From the NCBI GenBank assembly GCA_905221605.1, contig CAJNDS010002095.1, positions 614,531-678,530 of the forward strand: DNA of 64,000 bases, read 5' to 3'. This document shows positions 1-9,315 of this stretch, piece after piece. A model generated the notes under the pieces. The model was not told the origin of the DNA and did not search any database. It was given only the letters and a program-made list of their open reading frames with translations. Position 1 is the stretch's first letter, and the number at the start of each line of letters is the position of its first letter. Position numbers and translations under genes: made by a program. Origin of the DNA: Symbiodinium natans (lineage: Eukaryota; Sar; Dinophyceae; Suessiales; Symbiodiniaceae).

Positions 1-403
1 AGAAAAGGGTCAAGGGTACCACTGGGCTACCAGGTATAAGGGAAAAGGCGATTTGTTTGAGGATTCCTCTAAGAGGAATCGTCGAGTCTAGTACATAGGG
101 TTTAGGGGTTAGGGATAGGTGGGGCCCTTAGGAAAAATGTCGCGGATTGTTCCCCAGTAAGCGTTGGCCGAAAACTAACAAAAGCCTCCGATACAATAAA
201 GCCCGTTAAGGTTTCCCTAAGGCCACAAAGCATGCAAAAAACTTGTGCACTTTTTAAAAGCGGTTTTAGCCTATATGGTCTTGTTTGCATACTTTGGGGG
301 TTTTGCTACTGACAGGGTTCACAGAGACGCAACCCTGAGCCCTAAAAGAAACCCTAAACCCGCAACCCTAAACCCGAAACCGTAAACCCAAAAAATCTCC
401 CAC

Positions 404-486
404 CCCCAGATGCCAGGAGCAGGATCGGACCACAAGTTGTGTTGGCGCCCTACAGTGGGGCTCCTCCAGCGTCAGGAATTCGGCAC
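404..486 (-). CDS. Candidate internal exon, unknown protein
   Basis: GC-rich island between TTTAGGG-type blocks. On the minus strand it follows AAGCAG|G and reads AEFLTLEEPHCRAPTQLVV and onward until a possible GTGGGAG donor. No stop in frame. The function is not recognised. A plus-strand reading is also open, so the strand rests on the splice signals. Confidence 0.35.
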
Positions 487-668
487 CTGCTTGCTGATTC
501 TTGGTTTAAAGTTTAGGGTTTAGGGTTTGGAGCTAGGAAAGGTGGCCACTCTCGTGAGAAGCTCGAGGTTTGGGTTATGTTGATGTTTACAACTCACTTC
601 AGGGCTTGCTGGGATTCAGGGCGTAAGGTGGAGAGTTGAGGGTTTAGGTCGTCGTATAAACCTTGAAC

Positions 669-754
669 TGTACCAAAGCCGGCAAGATCGCATCGAGATC
701 TGAGGGCACACTCCCAACATCCAGCCGGAGTCATAGAAATGCCGCGATTGAACC
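669..754 (-). CDS. Candidate internal exon, unknown protein
   Basis: Minus-strand reading begins after ACCGAAG|G and runs FNRGISMTPAGCWECALRSR and onward to a GTTCAAGG donor. Telomere-like CCCTAAA repeats lie immediately to the right. The domain is not recognised; the opposite strand is also open. Confidence 0.33.
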
Positions 755-771
755 CTTCGGTTCTCTCTCCT

Positions 772-824
772 CCTAAACCCTATACCCTATACCCTAAACC
801 CTAAACCCTAAACCCTAAACCCTA
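772..824. repeat. CCCTAAA telomere-like block
   Basis: Short run of CCCTAAA/CCCTATA heptamers next to the candidate exon ending at 754. Confidence 0.9.
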
Positions 825-940
825 CATAAAGGAAGGCTTCTCCCCAAAGTTATAAACCTCTAGGTAGACTTTGTCTCATGCCCAAACCCTGCCGTGGTTT
901 AATAGACTTATGAACCCTCTATCAAAAAAACCCTAAGCCC

Positions 941-1008
941 GAGCTGCGGCGCCTTGCCCGAGGAGACCGGAGCACTGCGCCGGCAGCGGAGCTGTTGCCA
1001 GGCGTTGC
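941..1008 (-). CDS. Candidate internal exon, weak
   Basis: Island between CCCTAAG and TTTAGGG repeats. The minus reading after CCTAG|G gives NAWQQLRCRRSAPVSSGKAP. The plus strand is equally open, so the strand is uncertain. Confidence 0.25.
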
Positions 1009-1076
1009 CTAGGGATGCGAGCTTTAGGGTTTAGGGTTGAGGGAAATCCTAACCTCGAAACCTCGAAACCCTGAAA

Positions 1077-1164
1077 CACTAAACCCTAAACCCTAAACCC
1101 TAAACCCTAAGCCCTAAGCCCGAAGCCCTAAGCCCTAAACCCTAAACCCTAAACCCTAAACCCT
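1077..1164. repeat. CCCTAAA telomere-like block
   Basis: About twelve heptamers, some changed to CCCTAAG or CCCGAAG. Confidence 0.9.
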
Positions 1165-1199
1165 GAGTCGGGGTCTGTAATCTAGGATCGCATGGGTAC

Positions 1200-1238
1200 C
1201 TGGATCTGGATGAGGGCTGAAGGGGTCTCAGAGTCGAA
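1200..1238 (-). CDS. Candidate short exon, weak
   Basis: Minus reading FDSETPSALIQIQ ends at CAG|GTACCC, a good donor. The acceptor is not clear. Confidence 0.25.
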
Positions 1239-1557
1239 ATCAAAGAGGGGTTTAGGGTGTTAGAGTTTTAGGGGTTTAGGGTTCAGGGTTTTTTGGGCTT
1301 AGGGGGTTTTAGGGTTTAGGATTTAGGAGTTTAAGGGTTCAGGAGTTTAAGGGTTTTAGGATTGAGGGTTCTGACAGGCTTTATCTGCACCTAGCATGTC
1401 TCTAGACTGTACATCCTGGAACCTTAACCTTGTAATGCCCTAAGCCTAAACCGTGGGCAATAAACCACCTAAGGCCTAGACCACTCAATCATCCTCTGAA
1501 CCCCAAACCAACCATCTACCGGGATTTAGGGTTTAGGGTTTAGGGGGGCCCTTTGAC

Positions 1558-1638
1558 CAAGGCTGCTGCAAGTTCTCCGGGCGAACGGCCAGGACTTTGC
1601 TGTGCACCCCACCTCCCAGGCGGTACCGAAAACACCAG
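1558..1638 (-). CDS. Candidate exon with RPENL-type domain end
   Basis: On the minus strand, after CGTAG|C, the frame reads WCFRYRLGGGVHSKVLAV followed by RPENLQQPW, then a GTCAAAG donor. The pattern RYxLxxGxxxxVxRPENL resembles the second half of a short domain often seen in dinoflagellate proteins, whose first half carries a YNGxxGxV motif (compare 7870-7952). The match is from memory of the pattern, not a search. Confidence 0.42.
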
Positions 1639-2080
1639 CTACGATTGAGAGGGCTTGAAGTTCAGGGTGGTTCGGGTTTGGAGCTTTGGATTTTGGGTTT
1701 AGGGCTTAGGTTGAGGGAGGGCGGTTTAGGGTTTAGGGCTTGGGGCCTTTAGGGCTTAGCGTGGTTTGGGGCTTAGCGCGGCTTCGGGTTTGTAGGTATA
1801 GGGTGTATAGACAGGTTTTAAATGGTGTTTTGCACGGGGTGGTAGGGCTGACTGAGATTCTAGACATCCGAGCTCATGTGGATAAATTGAGGCTAGGGGT
1901 GGCTTTGAGGGTACCTTGTTGGGACTACTGGGGGGTTTTGGGCTTAGGGTCTAGGGTATATACACGGGTACTTTGGGGAATCAGTGAACGCGCTCGCATG
2001 GCGTGCTGCAGAACCACGTTCTACACAGACCCAGGGTGCCTTTCCCTACTTTGGAGTAGACCCTGGAACACAAGCAGATA

Positions 2081-2402
2081 ATTTTCGGTATAAGTAGTTT
2101 TTATAGGAAAACAGAACCAACCAAAATATTCAAAAATAGTCCATCGTGCTCCAAACTGGTGCCTTTATGCAACGGAATCCACTATACGACTACGACAAAG
2201 GTTAGATCAACCAGCCCTGAAGCCAATTGCCGAAACACACATGGCTTGGAGTGTTGAGGTTTAGGCTCAGCTGTAGCAAGAAAACGGCGGAGGACTGTGT
2301 TGCGAAGTTGATGTACATACTTCAATTCCATTTAGGGCACTCTTAGACCCAAGACCCCAGACCCCAAACCCCAAACCCCTCACGGGTGTCCTACGGGGTC
2401 AA
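2081..2402. other. No gene seen
   Basis: AT-richer stretch with a short run of CCCCAAA repeats near 2345-2385. Nothing else can be supported here. Confidence 0.5.
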
Positions 2403-2580
2403 CTAGTAAGCAGCAGAGAGTATCAGTACACCATTCCCAGTTGGTGCTGAGTCTGCGGGGTCGCCTGCTGCAGGACTGCCCGCTGAGTCGGCATGCTCCA
2501 GCACCAGCTCGATCTCAATCCGGCCGTCGGGCCTGGACGTGACACATTCCAAGCTAAGCTTCAATCTGCGGCGCGGGGCC
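2403..2580 (-). CDS. Candidate terminal exon, unknown protein
   Basis: After AATGTAG|G the minus strand reads APRRRLKLSLECVTSRPDG and onward for about 59 codons to a TAG stop at 2403-2405. The acidic middle (IEIELVLEHADSAG) and the Pro/Ala/Asp-rich tail ending GVLILSAAY look protein-like. It may be the last exon of the gene to its right, but the link is not proven. No known domain. Confidence 0.48.
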
Positions 2581-2747
2581 CTACATTGAGGCTTGAGTTC
2601 TCCCAAAAACACTAAATCCCAAAGCCCAAGCCTTTCACTCTAAGGTGCTCACAAGCCTGAGCAACAACACACTCTCAAAGTCTATGCTTAGCTCGAACTG
2701 AAAAAACGATTTCCAGCCAAGTGTCGCCGCGGCTCTATGCAGCATAC

Positions 2748-2812
2748 CGCTTTGCACAGTTCACTGTGTAACGCGTTTGGGTTCATGGGATCAGCATGCC
2801 AACGTCGAATGT
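2748..2812 (-). CDS. Candidate exon, weak
   Basis: Minus reading RRWHADPMNPNALHSELCKA ends at GCG|GTATGC. No convincing acceptor was found on the right. Confidence 0.25.
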
Positions 2813-2887
2813 GATGGAAAGGGTTTAGGATCTTTGTATACCTACAAATCCAAAGCTCAAAGTGCTTAGCTGCAGCTATATCCTTAT

Positions 2888-2957
2888 ATCGGCATATATA
2901 TATATATATGTGCGTAGAGAAGCATGCAAGAAAACCGAAAAATCTATGACTTGAAAG

Positions 2958-2989
<32 letters not shown>

Positions 2990-3100
2990 GTCTAAATGTG
3001 TTTTTATGCACATGTGTAGTATATAGCTATATAGGCACCTAAATGCAGAACTATACATACATATATGCACGCATATGTATATATACATGTGTACACACAT
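2888..3100. repeat. TA/CA microsatellites
   Basis: Runs of TA and CA dinucleotides at about 2895-2910, 2960-2990 and 3060-3090. Peptides read from them are artefacts. Confidence 0.9.
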
Positions 3101-3129
3101 AAACAGATAAGTAGAGATAGAGGTCTATG

Positions 3130-3650
3130 GATGTTCGGTGGGCTGACAGTGACAAAACGAGATTCTTCTGAACTCCATGAACCAGCTGTTGCAGATCATG
3201 AAGAGGAGAACAATTAGTTCAGCTAACATGAAACGTTGCTACATAGATCCAAAACTATACAGGGCTTACAACTGTGTCATGTACACATTGAACTTGGAGC
3301 AAAGCGCGAATAGATGAATATTGTCGCCATCTATCGGGGTATTATTTGCGGCAATATCTTCGTCTATTGAATTTTCGATTAAAAAAGGGAAGTCCATGGA
3401 ACAATCGAACTCCATAAAATTCATTCCAAATATTTGCTGAGTCCGATATCAATAACACTTTTTTAGACTCCATATGTTCATACAAATAGTAATTGTCGTC
3501 CGTCTGGGTCGTTTAATTAATCAAAAGTATTAGTCCTTCTTTCCAAGCTACGATTATTAGTGAGAAGAGAAGACAGAAACCTTGCCCCCTCATGTGTCAA
3601 GAAAAATCTTCTCATAACGAATGAAAACAATAAATTCATAACGAATAAAC
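3130..3650. other. No gene seen
   Basis: AT-rich unique sequence without telomere-like repeats. No supported feature. Confidence 0.4.
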
Positions 3651-3701
3651 AATGTATATATATATATATGATTAGGAGTCTCAGGAGTCTTCTGCTCCAG
3701 A

Positions 3702-3959
3702 ATGTCTCAAATGAGAACCAAGAAGATTTATAAAGAGAAGAACCCTTCCGAGGGGAGATCCGAGAGTGGATGGATGTCAAATCAAACAACAAAACACAAA
3801 GGAAGAGGGTCTCCGCACACCAACAAGGAAAACCCCCGCCGCAGGAAAATGGCAGCCGTCACCCCGAGTTGGGCCAAGATATGGAGACCAATGGGAGAGA
3901 AGGCACGACAAAGAAGCCAGCAGCGACTTTCCGAAATCGACCTGGCAATAGAGAAATGA
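3702..3959 (+). CDS. Small basic ORF, uncertain
   Basis: An ATG-started 85-codon frame on the plus strand, rich in Lys, Arg and Ser, with MAAVTPSWAKIWRPMGEKAR in its second half. It lies between two TA microsatellites in an AT-rich stretch and runs against the main coding direction. It may be chance. Confidence 0.22.
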   Translation: MSQMRTKKIYKEKNPSEGRSESGWMSNQTTKHKGRGSPHTNKENPRRRKMAAVTPSWAKIWRPMGEKARQRSQQRLSEIDLAIEK

Positions 3960-4430
3960 ATAGAAAACATTTATATATATATATGACATTTTTATTCACT
4001 CCCAATACCTAATCTCATATCTAATTTGTATCATCTGAAGAAGAGAGTCCGGACATACGAACCACGGTCGTGCAGATGAGGAAGTGTGGCCGGCACGCCA
4101 AGGAGCTTGCAGCGCGAAAGTCGTCAGGCTTCGTCACCCCCTAGGCCTCCTAAACCGCACACAAAAGGCAAGCGAAACGCTCAGGGCGAAGGTCGTCGAT
4201 AAACTGCATCATGACATCGCAGAAGACGCGGATTATGAGGGTAGAGTGACGCCAGGCCCAAACACCAAGCCAGTTTTTAAGCGACGTTTAAGCTTTCGTC
4301 TTAATATTTTTTTACTCAATCCAACTGGCCCTTGTATATATATATATATATATTCACCTTGCTTGGAGAATAAAACATCAAAGCTGCAAGATTCGACGGG
4401 ATAACCTTCATGGTTAACTGTCGTGCGCTT

Positions 4431-4449
4431 GGGGGGGGGGGGGGGGGGT
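4431..4449. repeat. Poly-G run
   Basis: Nineteen consecutive G, followed by G-rich sequence to about 4660. Confidence 0.95.
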
Positions 4450-4599
4450 GTTGGGAGAGCGGGGGTGTCGGGCAGGCAGGGGCGGGGTCGGCGTTGTGGG
4501 CAGGAGTGTGGGAAGTAGGTGGGAGGCAAGCAGGCAGCGTGGGGTCGCGTTGGGGAAAAATGTGGGGAGGGCAGCTGCTGGTGGTGTGGGTGGAGGGAA

Positions 4600-4770
4600 G
4601 GGCGGTGGAGCCACTGGCGAAGTTGGCAGGCGCGTGGGCGGCTTGGGCACATGCAGCTCCCACTGGCCGCGGCCATTGTCCGTGAAGCCCCGCTTCTGCC
4701 AAAAGTCTTTGGCTCGGGTGACTGGCACCAACGAAATGGTGCCAGACCCTCCACCCCACGCCAGCTGGGC
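4600..4770 (-). CDS. Candidate exon, possible GNAT-like C-terminus
   Basis: A pyrimidine-rich stretch precedes GACAG|G on the minus strand. One open frame reads AQLAWGGGSGTISLVPVTRA then KDFWQKRGFTDNGRGQWEL. The FWQKRGF core resembles the Fyxk-GF motif near the end of GNAT acetyltransferases. All three frames are open in this GC-rich piece, so frame and family are uncertain. The left end runs into the Pro-rich, poly-C part and is not defined. Confidence 0.33.
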
Positions 4771-4912
4771 CTGTCATTGGCAAAAAGAGGATGGAATCAC
4801 ATGACCGCCGATGCATGCTGAAAAGCGGCAACTCTTAAATATGAGAGTTGCTCAATTGCAAGCCGGCCGTGCTTGCATCAAGAAATTCTCGCACAATCCT
4901 AGGCTCCCAGGC

Positions 4913-5018
4913 CTCGTGGTGGCTCCTTCGTCGACTTTTGTGACTTGAATGCCCTTGTGGCGCTCTTGGGCTTGGTGTGCTTCATGGGCTCATCTTGGAA
5001 GCGGTCTAGGAGTCTACG
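4913..5018 (-). CDS. Candidate exon, Lys-rich
   Basis: After TACCAG|C the minus strand reads RRLLDRFQDEPMKHTKPKSA then TRAFKSQKSTKEPPR. A GC donor (GAG|GCCTGG) follows. Basic, low-complexity composition; function not recognised. Confidence 0.4.
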
Positions 5019-5106
5019 CTGGTACACTTTTCACTTCAAGCGCAAAAGGCAGTACAAGTCAGCCAGTGAAACTGCCCTCCGCCGGGGCAGGCGAACGGCC
5101 ACCCTG

Positions 5107-5180
5107 CTGAGGCCATCATCAGAGCCGCCCCAGTGCGTTAGGCAGCTGGTAGGCCCACATGAAACAGTTCGGCCGCGGAC
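5107..5180 (-). CDS. Candidate exon, frame unresolved
   Basis: A strong acceptor (CCTTTCCTTCTCAG|G) opens this island on the minus strand. Joined to the exon at 5299-5385 through its GT donor it would read SAAELFHVGLPAA and stop, ending a gene here. A second frame stays open (VRGRTVSCGPTSCL). Confidence 0.35.
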
Positions 5181-5298
5181 CTGAGAAGGAAAGGCATGAA
5201 GTTCTGCGTCTACGTCATGTCCTGTTCGAGATGTAGTGCCAGAGGGCCTTCGACTTTCTCAGTGTATTGGCATTGTCCTGCTTGTCTTTTCCTGTCAC

Positions 5299-5385
5299 CT
5301 CGATTTCTCCCGGACGGCCTTGGCGGCCTGGAAATTGGACTCAGTCTGAAGAGAGGCCAGCAAGCGCTCCAACTCGATGATCCCG
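5299..5385 (-). CDS. Candidate internal exon, helical segment
   Basis: ATTGCATTTGCAG|C precedes the exon and GAG|GTGACAGG follows it. The minus strand reads GIIELERLLASLQTESNFQA then AKAVREKSR, a charged helix-like peptide of possible coiled-coil type. This is one of the better defined exons. Family unknown. Confidence 0.5.
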
Positions 5386-5560
5386 CTGCAAATGCAATAA
5401 TTTACAACTTATCGCATCTGTTGCGGTCTTTCCTGACCTCGCACATGGGACGCTTTGCGTTTGTAAAATGCAAGGTTTTCTGTTTCATGTGCGTCCAAAA
5501 CCTCAAAAATGCAAGTTTGTTTTCGCTACGGATTTCAGCCGTCTTACAAAAATGCTTACA

Positions 5561-5592
5561 ACCTAAACCCTAAACCCTAAACCCTAAACCCG
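5561..5592. repeat. CCCTAAA telomere-like block
   Basis: Four heptamers separating the exon cluster from the diverged repeats to the right. Confidence 0.9.
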
Positions 5593-5634
5593 AATCGACC
5601 TTGGACTGGACAAAACCCAGAAAACCCTGAAACA

Positions 5635-6650
5635 ATCAAAATTGCTTGCATTAAGGGTTAATTCGCATTTTTGTCAGCTATACAACGTCAATGCTCAAAA
5701 TCCTTCAAAGCTAATAGTCGGCCCTGGGGCCTAAAGCCCTGGTTTCCGGAGAAACCAACAAACAATTTAAAATGGACCCAATCCAGAAAACCCCTTTGAA
5801 GATAGATTCCAAAAGTTATTTTGCTTTAAGGGTTCTAAGCGATTTTTCCTCGATGTTAAAATGCTTAAAAGCCTTATACCAAAAACAATCGGTCTTGGGG
5901 GTTTCCGGAGAACAAACGATTTAAGATGGAAAAATCCTTGGAATTCTTGTGGAAAGAAAAGAAAGAATCGAAATACCATTTTTCTTGAGGAATGTAAGCA
6001 TTTTAACCGGTTTGAGAATGCTCACAAACCTCACAAAAATACTGGGCCGAAATTGCTTCAAGGACTTTAAGCAATTTAAATTCGACGAAAAGGTTGAAAT
6101 CCTAAAACAAGTCATTTCGATTATTCTTGAGGATGTTCATGATGTTTTTTTGTTTTCAAATCGTTGCCCAAATTTCGGAAAGCTGAAGCCATTGAGATTT
6201 CTTGAACTCGATTAACAGTCTTCATCGACTTCAAAAAGCTCAAAAACCTTTTCAAAACATGAAAGAAAATAACTCGGGGCCTGAAGCCTCAGTTTCCGAC
6301 AAACCGTTCGAAATGGATAAAAAACCCTTAAGTTCCTCAACAAAACAAGGCGAACCATGTTGTCTAAAGGAGATTAAGCATCTTGGGCGATTTTGCGATG
6401 CTTAAAATCCTGAGCAAACATCCAGAGCCGAATTTTGTTTAAGGGTTTCAAGCATGATAAAATCGTGGATTCATCAATTGTAAATGGTGTCCCAAATTTC
6501 GGAAAGCCGGAGCCATTGAGATTTTGATCTTAAAAAGTCCAAGGTCGCTTTTCCATTTCAACCTGAATCTTGTTGTACTCGTTCTTTTGAAATGATGAAA
6601 ATCCTGGGAAAAAAGGGCTTGGGGCCTAAGCCGACCACAGCGCCAAAAAG
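5635..6650. repeat. Diverged tandem repeat, about 165-250 bp unit
   Basis: Similar blocks recur: a GCTTTAAGGGTT-type start, a block with GATGTTAAAATGCTTAAAA, then GGGGCCTAAAGCC and TTTCCGGAGAAAC-type words (near 5640, 5815, 5980, 6290 and 6620). Copies differ heavily in sequence and length. Open frames here look like by-products of AT-rich repeat sequence. Confidence 0.45.
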
Positions 6651-7017
6651 ACCTTTGAGGTCCTACGTACCTACCCCTACCACTACCACTACCCTTCGCC
6701 ACACCCACGTTGGAGATTTGTATCACTTACAAACGGTTTTTGAAAACAACATTGGAAAACATTAACGCTGAATAACAACACATAATTTAGCTAATCTGAA
6801 GACTTCAAAGGTTTAGGGTTTAGGGTTTAATTAGGGTTAGGTTTTAGGGTCCAGAGCAAGCACCCGATCTCACGAGTTCATGGCACATTGTCCTAAGCCC
6901 GGGCTCTAAGCCCAAACCATGAGAGCCTGCATCGGACCTTCACTACAAGGAGGGGCCACGTGCAAAAATTGGTGTCTAGGGTTTAGGGTTCAGGATTTGG
7001 GGCTAGGGTTTGGGGTC

Positions 7018-7103
7018 CTGTTTGAGCAGTAGAAACGACAGCATCGTGAAGTGAGGGCCTGGGGGCTTCCGTGTGCGCAGGGGCTGCAAGCTCTTCAATT
7101 ACC
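7018..7103 (-). CDS. Candidate internal exon, unknown protein
   Basis: After TTTTTAG|G the minus strand reads VIEELAAPAHTEAPRPSLHD then AVVSTAQTG, ending at ACAG|GACCCC, a GA donor of the kind reported for dinoflagellates. Length 86 nt, open throughout. No domain recognised. Confidence 0.5.
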
Positions 7104-7257
7104 CTAAAAACCCTCAAACCCGAAACCCTTCCCCAAACCCGAAATCCTAAACCCCAAACCCGAAACCACAAATCCCAAGCCCCAAACCTCAAATCCTAAA
7201 CCCTAAACCCCAAACCCTAAACCCTAAATCCTAAACCGCCATCTAGCCCTTGCATTT

Positions 7258-7383
7258 AGGGGATAGGATTCGGGGGACCCTTTGGGGACACATTATAGAC
7301 CCTCTCCATAGAATTCCTGTTTAAGAGAGCCAGAAGAGGGTGGAGAAGAGTTCCCTTGTAAGGGTCCCCCTCATCCTACCTTA
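7258..7383. mobile_element. MITE-like element, family I copy 1
   Basis: The ends GGATAGGATTCGGGGGACCC and GGGTCCCCCTCATCCTACC form an imperfect inverted repeat. Related copies lie at 9970-10082 and 35374-35432. Non-coding. Confidence 0.6.
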
Positions 7384-7525
7384 AGCCCTAAACCCTAAAC
7401 CCCAAACCCCAAACCCTAAACCCTAAACCCTAAACCCCAAACCCCAAACCCTAAACCCTAAACCCTAAACCCTAAACCCCAAACCCTAAACCCCAAATCC
7501 TAAACCCTAAACCCCAAATCCTAAA
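7383..7525. repeat. CCCTAAA/CCCCAAA block
   Basis: Heptamers with frequent T-to-C change (CCCCAAA). Confidence 0.9.
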
Positions 7526-7553
7526 CGCTAAACTCTCCCTCTGAGCCTTGCGC

Positions 7554-7602
7554 TAAACTTCGTAGAGATCCCCGGCCGGAGACGTCGGACCCTTGGGGCC
7601 TA
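7554..7602 (-). pseudogene. Diverged copy of the 7870-7952 exon end
   Basis: The minus strand carries GGTCCGACGTCTCCGGCCGG, matching the CGTCCGAAATCTTCGGCCGG part of the exon at 7870-7952 with several changes. It may be a remnant of a duplicated exon or a second domain copy. Confidence 0.35.
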
Positions 7603-7639
7603 AGGCCCCTAAAACCCCTAAGACCCCTAAACCCCCGAC

Positions 7640-7869
7640 CCTAAACCCTAGCCCTAAACCCTAAACCCCAAATCCTAAACCCTAAACCCTAAACCCCAAA
7701 CCCTAAACCCTAAACCCTAAACCCCAAACCCCAAACCCTAAACCCTAAACCCTAAACCCCAAACCCCTAAACCCCAAACCCAAACCCTAAACCCTAAACC
7801 CTAAACCCCAAACCCCAAACCCTAAACCCTAAACCCTAAACCCTAAACCCTAAACCCTAAACCCTAAAC
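7640..7869. repeat. CCCTAAA telomere-like block
   Basis: About 230 bp of CCCTAAA and CCCCAAA. On the minus strand it is GTTTAGGG-type and begins exactly at the donor of the next exon. Confidence 0.95.
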
Positions 7870-7952
7870 CCTCGGAATCCCGGCCGAAGATTTCGGACGG
7901 TGCCGTTCTCGCCGTTGTACTGCGCAGCCGAAGCCAAGCCTTGCACGCAAAC
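7870..7952 (-). CDS. Candidate exon with YNG-type motif
   Basis: After CTCTGAG|G the minus strand reads VCVQGLASAAQYNGENGTVR then NLRPGFR, ending CGAGG|GTTTAGGG so that the telomere-like repeat is the donor. The GLxSxxxYNGxxGxV pattern resembles the first half of a short domain common in dinoflagellate proteins. In frame with the exon at 8272-8356 through its GC donor. Confidence 0.52.
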
Positions 7953-7958
7953 CTCAGA

Positions 7959-8072
7959 GGGGTTTAGGGTTTAGGGTTTAGGGTTTAGGGTTTAGGGTTT
8001 AGGGTTTAGGGTTTAGGGTTTAGGGTTTAGGGTTTAGGTTTTAGGGTTTAGGGTTTAGGGTTTAGGGTTTAG
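7959..8072. repeat. TTTAGGG telomere-like block
   Basis: Near-perfect TTTAGGG, opposite in orientation to the block at 7640-7869 with a single exon between them. Confidence 0.97.
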
Positions 8073-8271
8073 CCCTAAACCCCTAAACCCTGATTCCCTG
8101 ATCCCTAAATCGTAAACCCTAAGTCCCCAAAACGGCAAGCCCGAAACCCGAAACCCTAAAGCCCTAAACCCAAATCCTACCCCCCCAAACCCCCATCCCT
8201 AAACCCTAAACCCTGAACCCCAAACCTAAAACCTAAACCCCAATCCCTAAACCCTAAACCCAAAACCGGGC

Positions 8272-8356
8272 CACGAGATCGCCCACGGAGAGCTCGACAG
8301 CCTCGGGGGCCGCATCTTCCAGGCGCCGCGCGCGCGGCCGGAAGCTGCCGCCTGGC
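8272..8356 (-). CDS. Candidate internal exon joined to 7870-7952
   Basis: After CCAAG|G the minus strand reads PGGSFRPRARRLEDAAPEAV then ELSVGDLV. A GC donor (GTG|GCCCGG) makes the join to the next exon in phase, and the 2-nt overhang of the exon at 8877-8902 completes the first codon. Three consecutive exons are thus phase-compatible. Confidence 0.5.
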
Positions 8357-8359
8357 CTT

Positions 8360-8440
8360 GGGGTTTGGGGTTTGGGGTTTAGGGTTTAGGGTTTAGGGTT
8401 TAGGGTTTAGGGTTTGGGGTTTAGGGTTTAGGGGTTTGGG
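8360..8440. repeat. TTTAGGG/TTTGGGG block
   Basis: Heptamers in TTTAGGG orientation with TTTGGGG variants. Confidence 0.9.
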
Positions 8441-8630
8441 GCTTAGGGTTTAGGGCTTACGGCTTACGGCTTGGGCTTAGAGTTCAGACGTTCTGTAAAA
8501 CTTTACATGGAAACTTTTTAGGATTAAGAGTTGTTAAGGGTTTGGGGTCATTTGTCTCAAAGATGACGCCCAAGGCTGTTTCATGGTTGAGGGATTAGGG
8601 TTTCGGACTTTCATTAGGTTACAATAATTC

Positions 8631-8832
8631 CTGGTAGCTCGGTAACCATATTAAAATCAGGGTACCCTTGTTGGGGGTTGGTTACTTCAGATGGGAAACC
8701 TTGAACCAAGAAGAAAAGGGAAAAGCTAAACCCGAAACCCTAAACCCTAAACCCTAAACCCTAAACCCTAAACCCTAAACCCTAAACCCTAAACCGAAGA
8801 AAAGGGAAAAGGGTAGCCACTGGGCTACCAAG
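8631..8832. mobile_element. MITE-like element, family J, split by a telomere-like block
   Basis: The left end CCTGGTAGCTCGGTAACC and the right end GGTAGCCACTGGGCTACC form a terminal inverted repeat. A related copy spans 10665-10772 and a half copy lies at 1-45. A CCCTAAA block (8726-8795) lies inside, flanked by a perfect 16-bp duplication. Confidence 0.5.
8710..8811. repeat. Telomere-like insertion with 16-bp flanking duplication
   Basis: GAAGAAAAGGGAAAAG occurs at 8710-8725 and again at 8796-8811, bracketing about ten CCCTAAA units. The related copies at 10740-10770 and 1-20 have this region once and without the telomere-like block. Confidence 0.7.
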
Positions 8833-8876
8833 GTTTAGGTTTCAGGGGGGCTCCCAACAGGGGCACCAGAACTTAC

Positions 8877-8902
8877 TGCAGGAAGCTGCCCATGGCTTCG
8901 GC
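8877..8902 (-). CDS. Candidate 26-nt microexon
   Basis: TTCTGAG|G precedes it and GCA|GTAAGTT, a near-consensus donor, follows. It reads AEAMGSFL plus two bases that complete a Gln codon with the first base of the exon at 8272-8356. The internal ATG could instead be a start. Confidence 0.42.
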
Positions 8903-8926
8903 CTCAGAATTTAGGAGAAAAAAACC

Positions 8927-9062
8927 TAAACCCTAAACCCTAAACCCTAAACCCTAAACCCTAAACCCTAAACCCTAAACCCTAAACCCTAAACCCGAAA
9001 CCCTAAACCCGAAACCCTAAACCCTAAACCCTAAACCCTAAACCCTAAACCCGAAACCCGAA
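8927..9062. repeat. CCCTAAA telomere-like block
   Basis: About nineteen heptamers with a few CCCGAAA changes. Confidence 0.95.
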
Positions 9063-9179
9063 ACGCTCAGCAACGGAGGGTCTCGGCCATAGGGCATCGG
9101 CTCATAGCTTCAGAACTTGAAGCCGAGAGAAGAGCGAGAGGGGCCCCGGGGAGGGGGTTGAGGATGAGAGCCGAAGAGG

Positions 9180-9242
9180 CTTAGGGTTCAGGGTTTAGGG
9201 CTTAGGGTTTAGGGTTTAGGGTTTAGGGTTTAGGGTTTAGGG
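9180..9242. repeat. TTTAGGG telomere-like block
   Basis: Nine heptamers, opposite to the block at 8927-9062. The island between them (9063-9179) is open on the minus strand but has no clear splice sites. Confidence 0.93.
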
Positions 9243-9315
9243 CTAGGGGCGAGACCCCGAGGATCCATTTTAGGATCTAGGGTAGACAGAGCGCACCCCA
9301 GGGGGGGTGATACTG

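Noticed and set aside
2688-3100. Minus-strand 74- and 107-codon frames
   Set aside because: Driven by CA/TA microsatellites, apart from the short stretch listed at 2748-2812.
4233-4831. 170-codon Pro-rich minus-strand proteins
   Set aside because: Three overlapping frames are all open through a poly-C and GC-rich stretch; only the part with an acceptor (4600-4770) was kept, at low confidence.
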